This document shows positions 24,012-32,560 of a DNA stretch of 55,462 nt, piece by piece (position 1 is the first letter of the stretch; each line of letters opens with the position of its first letter). The DNA is taken from the NCBI RefSeq assembly GCF_018205345.1, contig NZ_JADRHM010000006.1, positions 1 through 55,462 on the forward strand, in the 5' to 3' direction. The notes below the pieces were generated by a model. That model saw only the letters and a program-made list of their open reading frames with translations. It was not told where the DNA came from and did no database searches. The DNA comes from Fusobacterium sp. DD2. Its GTDB lineage: Bacteria > Fusobacteriota > Fusobacteriia > Fusobacteriales > Fusobacteriaceae. The position numbers were made by a program, and so were the translations under genes.

Positions 24012-24412
24012 TATAATGATTTGTATTTTTTATAACTTTTTTCTTTGAAAAATTGGTATACATAAGCACTAAATAATGGCATGGTAATTATAAATATAAA
24101 AAACCTAATCACTTGTGTTATCATTGGAGATGCTTGAATGACAATATTTAGAATGTCATTCAATATCAGCATAGTAAATCTTACACACATAAAATTTAAT
24201 AAAAAATATAATAATTTATAATCATTATCTCTTAAAAAGTATATTAATATCATGGCTGAAGAAATCATTGTGGGTATTTTCATATATTCAACAGTGAAAA
24301 GTTTTCCAGTTATAAAAATAGGTTCTTTAGTCAAGAATGCTAAAAAAATAAAAAGATAAGGGATACCTATACCTGCAATATTGCACCAAAAAACAAATTT
24401 ATCCATTTTCAT
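24011..24412 (-). CDS. Four-pass membrane protein, likely prophage accessory gene
   Basis: The minus-strand frame starts at 24412 with MKMDKFVFW; a GAGGC (complement of 24420-24424) lies 7 bases upstream as a possible ribosome-binding site. The 133 residues contain about four hydrophobic segments (near residues 8-27, 48-62, 68-88 and 100-120) and end in a basic KSYKKYKSL tail. I recognise no family. It opposes the late genes and sits at the right edge of the prophage, where genes expressed in the lysogen are often found. It might alter the host envelope or exclude other phages; that is a guess. Confidence 0.6.
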   Translation of the reverse strand: MKMDKFVFWCNIAGIGIPYLFIFLAFLTKEPIFITGKLFTVEYMKIPTMISSAMILIYFLRDNDYKLLYFLLNFMCVRFTMLILNDILNIVIQASPMITQVIRFFIFIITMPLFSAYVYQFFKEKSYKKYKSL

Positions 24413-24538
24413 ATTTTATGCCTCCAAGTTTTTATTTGAATTATATCATAAATAAAGAAGTGCTATCAAGTAAAAAACGACCTCGTAAAAAGCTATTTAA
24501 CACATTTTATAAGGCATACCCATATAATTATATACCTA

Positions 24539-24564
24539 AAAAGGGAGCATAAAAACTCCCTTTT
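24539..24564. terminator. Terminator-like hairpin near the prophage edge
   Basis: AAAAGGGAG and CTCCCTTTT form a 9-bp perfect stem with an 8-nt loop, ending in T on the plus strand and equally on the minus strand. It could shield the host lepA gene from prophage transcription. Confidence 0.6.
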
Positions 24565-24702
24565 ATACTAAAATATCAATTTTGATATTTCTTAGTTTTA
24601 TAGAAAAAAACACATGTAATAAGAAATATTTTATTAAATCATTATGTTCAATTTTTTATAATAACTTAATGAAATAGTCCTCTTTTTTTACTTGAAATTT
24701 AT

Positions 24703-24724
24703 TGTAGCTAACATGTAGCTAACA
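24703..24724 (+). repeat. Tandem 11-bp repeat TGTAGCTAACA x2 (possible integrase arm sites)
   Basis: Two perfect, directly abutting copies of TGTAGCTAACA lie at 24703-24713 and 24714-24724. Tyrosine-recombinase phages and elements have short direct repeats of this size as arm-type integrase sites next to the att core. The position at the prophage edge fits; proof would need the integrase and left junction. Confidence 0.4.
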
Positions 24725-24798
24725 TTTACATATTATTATATCATTCAAACACCAGCAATACAGCATTTAAGAAATTAGTGCCACTATTCTCTTTATAG

Positions 24799-24827
24799 TT
24801 GATTTTTTCTGTAATATCTCTTATAAT
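24799..24827 (+). promoter_or_regulatory. lepA promoter
   Basis: TTGATT (24799-24804) and TATAAT (24822-24827) are 17 bp apart, 37 bases before the lepA start codon. Confidence 0.7.
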
Positions 24828-24863
24828 ATTATGTGAATATAAATTTGTAAACGGGAGGGAAAC

Positions 24864-26666
24864 ATGTTACAAAAGCATAAAAGAAACTTCTCTATTATTG
24901 CTCATATAGACCATGGAAAATCTACTATAGCAGATAGATTGTTGGAATTTACAGGTACAGTCTCACAAAGAGAGATGAAGGAGCAATTATTGGATTCCAT
25001 GGATTTGGAGAGAGAAAAAGGAATAACTATAAAGGCTCATGCAGTTACACTTTATTATAAAGCAAAAGATGGAATAGAATATGAATTAAATCTTATTGAT
25101 ACTCCAGGACACGTTGACTTTATATATGAAGTATCAAGATCCCTTGCAGCATGTGAAGGGGCACTTCTAGTAGTGGACGCTGCACAGGGAGTAGAGGCAC
25201 AGACACTTGCAAATGTATATCTTGCAATTGATAATGACCTTGAAATTATCCCAGTAATAAATAAAATAGATCTTCCAGCAGCAGATCCTGAAAAAGTAAA
25301 ACATGAAATTGAAGATGTAATTGGACTGCCTGCAGATGATGCAGTATTATGTTCTGGAAAGACAGGAATTGGAATTGAGGATCTTCTTGAAGAGATAGTA
25401 AAGAAAGTTCCAGCACCAAGTTACGATGAAGAAGCTCCTTTAAAAGCTCTTATTTTTGACTCTATATTTGATGATTATAGAGGGGTAATAACATATGTAA
25501 AAGTGTTAGATGGAAGTATTAAAAAAGGAGATAAAATCAGAATCTGGTCGACTGAAAAAGACTTTGAAGTATTGGAAGTTGGAGTATTCTCACCTGATAT
25601 GAAACCTAAAGATGAATTAGGTACTGGATCAGTTGGATATATCATTACAGGGGTTAAAACAATTCATGACACAAGAGTAGGAGATACTGTTACTCATACT
25701 GATAATCCTTGTGTATTCCCATTAGCAGGATTTAAACCAGCTCAATCAATGGTATTTGCTGGGGTATATCCATTATTTACAGATGATTATGAAGACTTAA
25801 GAGATGCACTTGAAAAACTTCAATTAAATGACGCATCACTTACATTTACACCTGAAACATCTCTTGCATTAGGATTTGGATTCAGATGTGGATTCTTAGG
25901 ACTTCTTCATATGGAAATTATAGTTGAAAGACTTAGAAGAGAGTATAATATTGACCTTATTTCTACTACCCCATCAGTTGAATACAAAGTTAACATGGAC
26001 AATGGAACTGTAAAAGTTATAGACAACCCATGTGAATTCCCTGAGCAAGGTAGAGGAAGAATGTCTGTAGAGGAACCATTTATCAGTGCTAAAATAATAG
26101 CACCTAAAGATTTCGTAGGAAATGTAATGGAACTTTGTCAGGAAAAAAGAGGAACATTTGTAGGAATGGATTATATTGATGATAATAGATCTCTGCTTAC
26201 ATATGAACTTCCACTTGCTGAAATAGTTATAGATTTCTATGATAAATTGAAATCAAGAACAAAGGGATATGCATCACTTGAATATGAAATGATAGGATAT
26301 AGAGAATCAGATCTTGTTAAAGTTGATATTTTAGTTTCTGGAAAACCAGTGGATGCTTTCTCATTTATTGCACATAAAGATGGAGCATACTCAAGAGGAA
26401 GAGCTATCTGTGAAAAATTAAAAGAGGTTATCCCAAGACAGCAATTTGAAATACCTATTCAAGCGGCTCTTGGAGCTAAAATAATAGCAAGAGAAACAAT
26501 TAAAGCCTACAGAAAGAACGTTATTGCAAAATGTTATGGTGGAGACATTACAAGAAAGAAAAAACTTCTTGAAAAACAAAAAGAAGGTAAGAAAAGAATG
26601 AAGAGTGTAGGAAATGTTGAAATTCCTCAAGAGGCATTCGTATCAGTATTAAAATTAAATGATTAA
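24864..26666 (+). CDS. lepA: Elongation factor 4 (LepA)
   Basis: ATG at 24864 follows GGGAGGG. The 600-residue protein is of standard LepA length. The G domain shows AHIDHGKST (P-loop), a DTPGHVDF G3 motif and NKIDLP G4 motif; domain II, the EF-G-like domains and the LepA-specific C-terminal domain ([14 protein letters not shown], which marks LepA) follow. LepA is a ribosomal GTPase that acts on stalled or improperly translocated ribosomes and in 30S assembly. The gene has its own promoter and terminator, so it is monocistronic. Confidence 0.98.
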   Translation: MLQKHKRNFSIIAHIDHGKSTIADRLLEFTGTVSQREMKEQLLDSMDLEREKGITIKAHAVTLYYKAKDGIEYELNLIDTPGHVDFIYEVSRSLAACEGALLVVDAAQGVEAQTLANVYLAIDNDLEIIPVINKIDLPAADPEKVKHEIEDVIGLPADDAVLCSGKTGIGIEDLLEEIVKKVPAPSYDEEAPLKALIFDSIFDDYRGVITYVKVLDGSIKKGDKIRIWSTEKDFEVLEVGVFSPDMKPKDELGTGSVGYIITGVKTIHDTRVGDTVTHTDNPCVFPLAGFKPAQSMVFAGVYPLFTDDYEDLRDALEKLQLNDASLTFTPETSLALGFGFRCGFLGLLHMEIIVERLRREYNIDLISTTPSVEYKVNMDNGTVKVIDNPCEFPEQGRGRMSVEEPFISAKIIAPKDFVGNVMELCQEKRGTFVGMDYIDDNRSLLTYELPLAEIVIDFYDKLKSRTKGYASLEYEMIGYRESDLVKVDILVSGKPVDAFSFIAHKDGAYSRGRAICEKLKEVIPRQQFEIPIQAALGAKIIARETIKAYRKNVIAKCYGGDITRKKKLLEKQKEGKKRMKSVGNVEIPQEAFVSVLKLND

Positions 26667-26674
26667 TATAAAGA

Positions 26675-26707
26675 TGTCAGGTACTAGGGTACTTGACATT
26701 TTTTTTT
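26675..26707 (+). terminator. lepA terminator
   Basis: TGTCAGGTAC (26675-26684) pairs with GTACTTGACA (26689-26698) with one G-U pair, followed by nine T. Confidence 0.9.
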
Positions 26708-26771
26708 AATATTGTCTAAAATAGTGTATAATATGTAAGGAGAGGTTTATAATTAAAGAGGTGTAATACTG

Positions 26772-29618
26772 ATGTTAGAAAAAATAGTAATAAAAGGTGC
26801 CAGAGAGCACAATCTAAAGAATATAGATATTGAAATACCTAAGAATAAGTTTGTAGTTATAACAGGAGTAAGTGGAAGTGGAAAGTCTTCTCTTGCTTTT
26901 GATACAATCTATTCTGAGGGTCAGAGAAGGTATGTAGAGAGCTTGTCTGCATATGCAAGACAGTTTATCGGTCAGATGACAAAACCTGATGTAGATAGTA
27001 TAGAGGGGCTTTCACCAGCTATTTCTATAGAGCAGAAGACAACAAATAGAAACCCACGTTCAACTGTTGGAACTATCACTGAGGTATATGATTATATGAG
27101 GCTTTTATTTGCTCATATTGGAACAGCACACTGTCCTGTGTGTGGTAAAAAAGTTGAAAAACAAAGTATTGAAGAGATAGCAGATGGAGTCCTTGAAAGA
27201 TTTAATGACGGGGATAAAATGATGATTCTATCTCCAGTTGCTAAGGATAAAAAAGGGACACATAAGAATCTCTTTTTAAATCTTCTAAAAAAAGGTTATG
27301 TAAGAGCAAGAGTAAATGGAGAGATATTATATCTTGAAGATGAGATAGATCTTGATAAAAATAAAAAGCATAATATAGAAGTGGTAATTGATAGACTTGT
27401 GTTAAAAAAGGATGACAGTGAATTTGCAAGCAGATTTACTCAGGCAGTTGAAAACTGTTCTGAACTTTCAAGTGGAAAGATTATCATAAATATAAATGGT
27501 AAAGACTATCATTTTAATGAAAACTATGCCTGTCCAGACCACGAAGAGGTAAGTATTCCAGAACTTACACCACGTTTATTCTCTTTTAATGCTCCATTTG
27601 GTGCATGTCCAGAATGTAATGGGATAGGTAAAAAACTTGAAGTTGATGAAAATAAATTGATACTGGATGAGGAGCTTTCAATTAATGATGGTGGAATGTA
27701 TATACCAGGTGCTTCTACAAGGAAAGGGTATAGCTGGGAGATATTTAAGGCTATGGCTGGAGTATTTAAAATAGACCTGGATAAACCTGTGAAAGATTTG
27801 AGTAAAAAAGAGATGGATATTATTTTCTATGGAGCTCCTGGAAAATTCAGATTTGACTATACAGGAAGTGATTTTAAATTTCATGGTTATAAAGAGTATG
27901 AAGGAGCTGTAAAAAACCTTGAAAGAAGGTACTATGAGACTTTTTCTGATGCTCAAAAAGAAGAGATTGAAAATAAGTATATGATTGAAAGGATATGTAA
28001 AGTCTGTGGTGGAAAAAGACTTAGAAAAGAGGTCCTTGCAGTAACTGTGGGAGATAAAAATATTATGGAGATATGTGATATGAGCATAAAGGATGCATTG
28101 GCATTTTTTAATGCTTTGACACTTACTCCAAAACAGGAACATATTGCAAAAGAGATTTTAAAAGAGATAAGAGAAAGACTTACATTTATGATCAATGTAG
28201 GACTTGACTATCTGAGTTTAGGACGTGAGACTAAGACTCTTTCTGGAGGAGAATCACAGCGTATAAGACTTGCAACTCAGATAGGATCAGGGCTTACAGG
28301 GGTATTATATGTACTTGATGAACCAAGTATTGGACTTCATCAAAAGGATAATGACAAACTTCTTGCTACACTTGGAAGATTGAAAGACCTGGGAAATACT
28401 CTTATTGTAGTAGAACATGATGAAGATACTATGAAACAGGCTGATGAGATAATTGATTTGGGACCTGGTGCAGGAGAGTTTGGAGGAGAGATTGTAGCTT
28501 ATGGTACTCCTCAGGAGATAATGAAAAATAAAAACTCTCTTACTGGGCAGTACTTAAAAGGAAAGCTGAAAATTGAGATTCCTGAAAATAGGAGAAAATG
28601 GAAAGAGACTATAAAAATATGTGGTGCTAAGGGAAACAATCTTAAAAATATAGGTGTAGAGATACCGTTAGGAGTTATGACTGTTGTTACTGGAGTAAGT
28701 GGAAGTGGCAAATCAACACTTATCAACCATACTCTTTATCCGGCACTTTTTAACAAACTTAATAAGGGAAAACTGTATCCTTTAGAATACAAAGAGATTA
28801 TAGGAATTGAAAAGCTTGAAAAGGTAATAAATATAGACCAGAGTCCTATTGGTAGAACTCCTAGATCTAACCCAGCTACATATACAAAGTTATTTGATGA
28901 TATAAGAACTCTATTTGCAGAGACTAAAGATGCAAAGATGCATGGTTATAATAAAGGAAGATTCTCATTTAATGTAAAAGGTGGTAGATGTGAGGCATGT
29001 CAAGGTGCTGGAATAATTAAAATAGAGATGAACTTCCTTCCAGACGTCTATGTAGAGTGTGAAGTATGTAAGGGAAAAAGATATAATAAAGAGACTTTAG
29101 GAGTATATTATAAGGGTAAAAATATATCAGATGTCTTGAATATGAGTGTAAGAGAGGCTTATGATTTCTTTAAAAATATACCATCTCTTGAGAGAAAACT
29201 TAAGGTTTTGGTAGATGTAGGACTTGATTATATAAAACTTGGTCAACCAGCAACTACACTTTCAGGAGGAGAGGCTCAGAGGATAAAACTTGCAACAGAG
29301 CTTTCTAAGATGACTAAAGGAAAGACAATATATATACTTGATGAACCTACTACAGGTCTTCATTTTGAGGACATAAGAAAGCTTTTAGAGGTGTTAAATA
29401 GACTTGTGGATAAGGGAAATACAGTAGTTATTATAGAGCACAATTTAGATGTAATAAAGACTGCAGATCACATTATAGATATAGGTCCTGATGGAGGAGA
29501 TAGAGGAGGAACTATTGTTGGATGCGGTACTCCTGAAGAGATTGCAAAATTAAAGAATAGCTATACAGGAAAATATATAGGAAAAATACTAAAAGAGAAT
29601 GAAAAGAGGAGTAAATAA
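26772..29618 (+). CDS. uvrA: Excinuclease ABC subunit A (UvrA)
   Basis: ATG at 26772; 948 residues, the usual UvrA length. Two ABC ATPase modules are visible: Walker A GVSGSGKSS (about residue 31) and GVSGSGKST (about 645), signatures LSGGESQRIRLA and LSGGEAQRIKLA, and the DEPSIGLH / DEPTTGLH Walker B segments. A CxxC...CxxC zinc element (CEACQGAG, CEVCKGKR) lies in the second half. The first insertion has CPDH in place of one CxxC pair. UvrA with UvrB scans DNA for bulky damage and starts nucleotide excision repair. The ruvA start overlaps its stop. Confidence 0.98.
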   Translation: MLEKIVIKGAREHNLKNIDIEIPKNKFVVITGVSGSGKSSLAFDTIYSEGQRRYVESLSAYARQFIGQMTKPDVDSIEGLSPAISIEQKTTNRNPRSTVGTITEVYDYMRLLFAHIGTAHCPVCGKKVEKQSIEEIADGVLERFNDGDKMMILSPVAKDKKGTHKNLFLNLLKKGYVRARVNGEILYLEDEIDLDKNKKHNIEVVIDRLVLKKDDSEFASRFTQAVENCSELSSGKIIININGKDYHFNENYACPDHEEVSIPELTPRLFSFNAPFGACPECNGIGKKLEVDENKLILDEELSINDGGMYIPGASTRKGYSWEIFKAMAGVFKIDLDKPVKDLSKKEMDIIFYGAPGKFRFDYTGSDFKFHGYKEYEGAVKNLERRYYETFSDAQKEEIENKYMIERICKVCGGKRLRKEVLAVTVGDKNIMEICDMSIKDALAFFNALTLTPKQEHIAKEILKEIRERLTFMINVGLDYLSLGRETKTLSGGESQRIRLATQIGSGLTGVLYVLDEPSIGLHQKDNDKLLATLGRLKDLGNTLIVVEHDEDTMKQADEIIDLGPGAGEFGGEIVAYGTPQEIMKNKNSLTGQYLKGKLKIEIPENRRKWKETIKICGAKGNNLKNIGVEIPLGVMTVVTGVSGSGKSTLINHTLYPALFNKLNKGKLYPLEYKEIIGIEKLEKVINIDQSPIGRTPRSNPATYTKLFDDIRTLFAETKDAKMHGYNKGRFSFNVKGGRCEACQGAGIIKIEMNFLPDVYVECEVCKGKRYNKETLGVYYKGKNISDVLNMSVREAYDFFKNIPSLERKLKVLVDVGLDYIKLGQPATTLSGGEAQRIKLATELSKMTKGKTIYILDEPTTGLHFEDIRKLLEVLNRLVDKGNTVVIIEHNLDVIKTADHIIDIGPDGGDRGGTIVGCGTPEEIAKLKNSYTGKYIGKILKENEKRSK

Positions 29619-30208
29619 TGTTTGAATATTTAAAAGGAAAGATTGAGTACAAAAAAGGAGATTATGTAGCTTTAGATGTAAATGGAATAGGATACAGAAT
29701 AAATATATCTTTAAGAGTTTATGATGAAGTAAAAACTGGAGATACAGTAAAATTCTTTATCTATAACTATATAAGAGAGGATACATATAAGCTTATTGGA
29801 TTTTTACATGAAAGAGAAAGAAAGGCATTTGAACTTCTCTTAGGAGTAAAAGGGATTGGTATGTCCCTTGCACTCTCTGTAATGTCTACTTTTGATGTAG
29901 ATACACTGTCTACGCTTATTGTAAATGAGGACTATAAGACTTTAAAAAGAGTGCCAAAGCTAGGAGAAAAGAAGGCTCACCAAGTTATACTGGACTTAAA
30001 AGGAAAAGTTAAAAAATTAGGTGGATTATTTGATCAGGATAATGATATAATAAATACACTTGCTATAGAAGATGAGCTTTATGATGCACTTGAAAGCCTT
30101 GGATATAGCAAAAAAGAGATAGATTCTTTAGTTTCTAAAGAGGAACTTTTAACATTTAAAAATGTTGAAGAGGCTATCAAAGCTGTATTAAAAAAAGTAA
30201 GATATTAG
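29618..30208 (+). CDS. ruvA: Holliday junction branch migration protein RuvA
   Basis: ATG at 29618 overlaps the uvrA stop (TAATG). The 196-residue protein has the RuvA order: an N-terminal OB-fold (MFEYLKGKIEYKKGDYVALD, GIGYRI), tandem helix-hairpin-helix motifs around LLGVKGIGMSLAL and LKRVPKLGEKKAHQ, and a small C-terminal helical domain that contacts RuvB (ALESLGYSKKEI). RuvA tetramers bind four-way junctions and direct the RuvB motor. RuvB is not in the window. Co-transcription with uvrA groups DNA repair functions. Confidence 0.97.
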   Translation: MFEYLKGKIEYKKGDYVALDVNGIGYRINISLRVYDEVKTGDTVKFFIYNYIREDTYKLIGFLHERERKAFELLLGVKGIGMSLALSVMSTFDVDTLSTLIVNEDYKTLKRVPKLGEKKAHQVILDLKGKVKKLGGLFDQDNDIINTLAIEDELYDALESLGYSKKEIDSLVSKEELLTFKNVEEAIKAVLKKVRY

Positions 30209-30217
30209 GAGGGAAAT

Positions 30218-30706
30218 ATGGAATTCAAAGAGTTATTTGAAACTGGAATGAGCTATGGGACTTTTTTAAGTATTGGAAGTGAAAGTGAAGTTGCTAAAAT
30301 AAGAGAGATTACTAAAAATCTTGAACTGAGTGAGGAACATATAAAAGCTTTAAAAGCTATTGATAAGAGAGTAAATCTGTTATTGAGTGCTGAATCATGG
30401 TGTCCATATGTAAGAGCTACAGTTCCTGTTCTTGCAAGAATTTCTCAGATAAATGAAAAGATAAGATTGGGAATAATTACTCAGGGAAGAGGAATAATGT
30501 TTTTAGCAGATAAACTTGGAATAGAAGAGGATGATTATGTAATTCCTACTTTAGCAATATTAGATGCTGATTACAATCTTATAAATAAATATGTTGGAAA
30601 ACCAGAAAAATATGAAAATATAGGATTTGAAAATGTAAGCAGAGAGTTCTTTAAAGGGTTTAAAGCTGATGATATTGTTGAGGAATTATTAAGAAAAATA
30701 GGATAG
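30218..30706 (+). CDS. Thioredoxin-like protein with a CPYV active site
   Basis: ATG at 30218 follows AGGAGGGAAAT, 9 bases after ruvA. The 162-residue protein has the thioredoxin-family layout of the Thioredoxin_9 type: an N-terminal helical extension, a central strand leading into SAESWCPYVRATVPVL (Trp61-Cys62-Pro63-Tyr64-Val65), and the cis-Pro segment VIPTL near residue 110. The usual second cysteine is replaced by valine, so it cannot form the common CxxC disulfide; a monothiol mechanism or loss of redox function is possible. Last gene of the uvrA-ruvA operon. Confidence 0.8.
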   Translation: MEFKELFETGMSYGTFLSIGSESEVAKIREITKNLELSEEHIKALKAIDKRVNLLLSAESWCPYVRATVPVLARISQINEKIRLGIITQGRGIMFLADKLGIEEDDYVIPTLAILDADYNLINKYVGKPEKYENIGFENVSREFFKGFKADDIVEELLRKIG

Positions 30707-30725
30707 ATATAGTAATCTTTAAGAG

Positions 30726-30767
30726 AGAATCAATCTTGGATATGTTTTTCTAGATTGATTCTTTTTA
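30726..30767 (+). terminator. Terminator of the uvrA-ruvA operon
   Basis: AGAATCAATCT (30726-30736) and AGATTGATTCT (30752-30762) form a perfect 11-bp stem, followed by TTTTTAT-like sequence. Confidence 0.85.
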
Positions 30768-30900
30768 TATTTTTAATTAAATTAATATATGAATTGTTTT
30801 TATATTATTTTTATATATTTCAGTATAGTTAAATATATATAGTATATATAGAAGTATACAAAATATGAATGAAGAAACCGCTTAAAATAGCGATATTTAT

Positions 30901-30929
30901 TTGACATTGTATTAGAAAAGCAGTACTAT
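30901..30929 (+). promoter_or_regulatory. Promoter and leader of the AGCS symporter gene
   Basis: TTGACA (30901-30906) and TACTAT (30924-30929) are 17 bp apart. The leader of about 100 bases holds a hairpin near 30990-31017 (CTGG...CCAG with a TTTTATT/AATAAAA extension). I see no glycine-riboswitch core. Bases 30768-30900 are very AT-rich and hold no gene. Confidence 0.6.
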
Positions 30930-31037
30930 TATTAGTAATAAGATATAAAGTCAATACAAAACATACTCAAATACATCAGTTGTTTTGCTGGCTTTTTATT
31001 TTAAACAATAAAACCAGGGAACAGAAGGGGGAAAATT

Positions 31038-32444
31038 ATGCAGTTTATTAATACGTTAAATGGCTTCCTATGGTCATATGTACTAATTGGATTGTTACTA
31101 GCATCAGGAATTTACTACACAGTAAGAAGTGGTTTCGCTCAGTTCAGATTATTTGGTAATACTATTAAACTTATTTTAGGTAAGGCTCCAGCTATGAGAG
31201 ATGGACAGACAGCTACTGGAAATCAGGTTTCAGCTTTCCAGGCATTCTGTATCAGTATTTCATCGCACGTTGGAACTGGTAACCTTGCAGGAGTTGCTAT
31301 TGCAGTTGTTCTTGGAGGACCTGGAGCACTGTTTTGGATGTGGATTACAGCTCTGATAGGTTGTGCAACAAGTTTGATAGAAAATACTTTGGCTCAAGTT
31401 TATAAAGAAAAAGAACCAGATGGATCATTTAAAGGTGGTCCAGCATATTATATGTCAAAAGCTTTAGGTTGGACAACAATGGGTAAAATATTCTCATTCA
31501 TAGTTGTATTCACTTTCGCATTTGCATTTAATACTGTTCAAGCTAATACAATAGCTCAGGCTCTTGAAGGAACATTCAACCTTGATAGTTCAATAGGTGG
31601 AATAATAATAGCTATATTAACTGGTCTTGTAATATTTGGTGGATTAAAGAGAATAGCTCATTTCTCATCACTTATAGTTCCAGTAATGGCAATTGGATAT
31701 GTTGTTGTTGCAATATTAGTTCTTGCTATGAATATCACTCATATACCAGCTCTAATAGTTTTAATTGTTAAGAGCGCTTTTGGTATGGACGCTGTATTAG
31801 GTGGAGCAATGGGTGTTGCAATGCTTCAAGGGGTAAAAAGAGGACTATATTCAAACGAAGCTGGTATGGGATCTGCTCCAAACGCAGCTGCTACTTCAAA
31901 TGTTTCTCACCCAGTAAAACAAGGTTTAATGCAAGCATTTGGTGTATTCGTTGATACTATATTAATATGTAGTGCTACTGGATTTATAGTTTTATTACTA
32001 CCTAACTATGCTAATGCAGGTGAAACAGGAATAAAATTAACTCAAATAGCTCTATCACATGAAGTTGGAATGTGGGGAAATCCATTTATCACAGTATGTA
32101 TTTTCCTATTTGCATTCAGTTCACTAATTGGTAACTACTATTACGGTGAAACAAACTTATCATTCCTTCTTGGAGATAATAAGATATACATGGCTATATT
32201 TAGAATTCTATGCGTTATAACTGTTTATATCGGTTGTGTTGCTGAATTATCAGACGTATGGGATGTTGCAGACTTAAGCATGGGTACAATGGCAATTATG
32301 AATATTGTAACTATTGCAATATTGTCGCCTAAAGCCTTCCTTGTTATAAAAGACTATATAAGACAGAGAAAAGAAGGAAAGAACCCTGTATTCCATGTAA
32401 AAGATACTCCTACTATTGTGAATACAGAAGCTTGGGACGACTAG
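31038..32444 (+). CDS. Sodium:alanine/glycine symporter (AGCS family)
   Basis: ATG at 31038 follows AAGGGGGAAAAT. The 468-residue protein has about 11 hydrophobic helices and the family marks GNQVSAFQAFCISISSHVGTGN, GGPGALFWMW, FKGGPAYYM and RGLYSNEAGMGSAPN. These place it in the AGCS (alanine or glycine:cation symporter) family, which imports alanine, glycine or similar amino acids with sodium in the inner membrane. The neighbouring sodium/proton antiporter gene on the other strand fits a sodium-based economy. Amino-acid uptake fits the fermentative metabolism of fusobacteria. It is monocistronic. Confidence 0.95.
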   Translation: MQFINTLNGFLWSYVLIGLLLASGIYYTVRSGFAQFRLFGNTIKLILGKAPAMRDGQTATGNQVSAFQAFCISISSHVGTGNLAGVAIAVVLGGPGALFWMWITALIGCATSLIENTLAQVYKEKEPDGSFKGGPAYYMSKALGWTTMGKIFSFIVVFTFAFAFNTVQANTIAQALEGTFNLDSSIGGIIIAILTGLVIFGGLKRIAHFSSLIVPVMAIGYVVVAILVLAMNITHIPALIVLIVKSAFGMDAVLGGAMGVAMLQGVKRGLYSNEAGMGSAPNAAATSNVSHPVKQGLMQAFGVFVDTILICSATGFIVLLLPNYANAGETGIKLTQIALSHEVGMWGNPFITVCIFLFAFSSLIGNYYYGETNLSFLLGDNKIYMAIFRILCVITVYIGCVAELSDVWDVADLSMGTMAIMNIVTIAILSPKAFLVIKDYIRQRKEGKNPVFHVKDTPTIVNTEAWDD

Positions 32445-32471
32445 TTCGTGAACATAAAATAAACTTCTATT

Positions 32472-32551
32472 GAAAACGGGCCGGTTATACCGGTCTGTTT
32501 TCATAAATATATATAATAAAAAGCTGTCAGAAAATTATCTGGCAGCTTTTT
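32472..32551. terminator. Two convergent terminators between symporter and antiporter
   Basis: A first hairpin (GAAAACGGGCCGG 32472-32484 with CCGGTCTGTTTTC 32490-32502) lies after the symporter. A second, AAAAAGCTGTCAGA (32518-32531) with TCTGGCAGCTTTTT (32538-32551), has T-runs in both directions and serves the antiporter gene. Confidence 0.85.
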
Positions 32552-32560
32552 GCGTTTATA

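Larger units (their letters stand above)
24425..24798. other. Gene-free right edge of the prophage / host junction
   Basis: About 370 bases with no credible gene. It holds a terminator-like hairpin (AAAAGGGAG 24539-24547 with CTCCCTTTT 24556-24564), an AT-only palindrome (24571-24590) and a tandem 11-bp repeat (24703-24724). The prophage-host boundary is probably here, but no att core can be fixed because the left end is outside the window. Confidence 0.5.

Noticed and set aside
1-24700. Diversity-generating retroelement, as in BPP-1-like podoviruses
   Set aside because: No reverse transcriptase and no template/variable repeat pair near the fibre gene.
30930-31037. Glycine riboswitch before the AGCS symporter
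   Set aside because: A riboswitch would be plausible biologically, but the conserved cores are not found in the leader; only an ordinary hairpin is visible.
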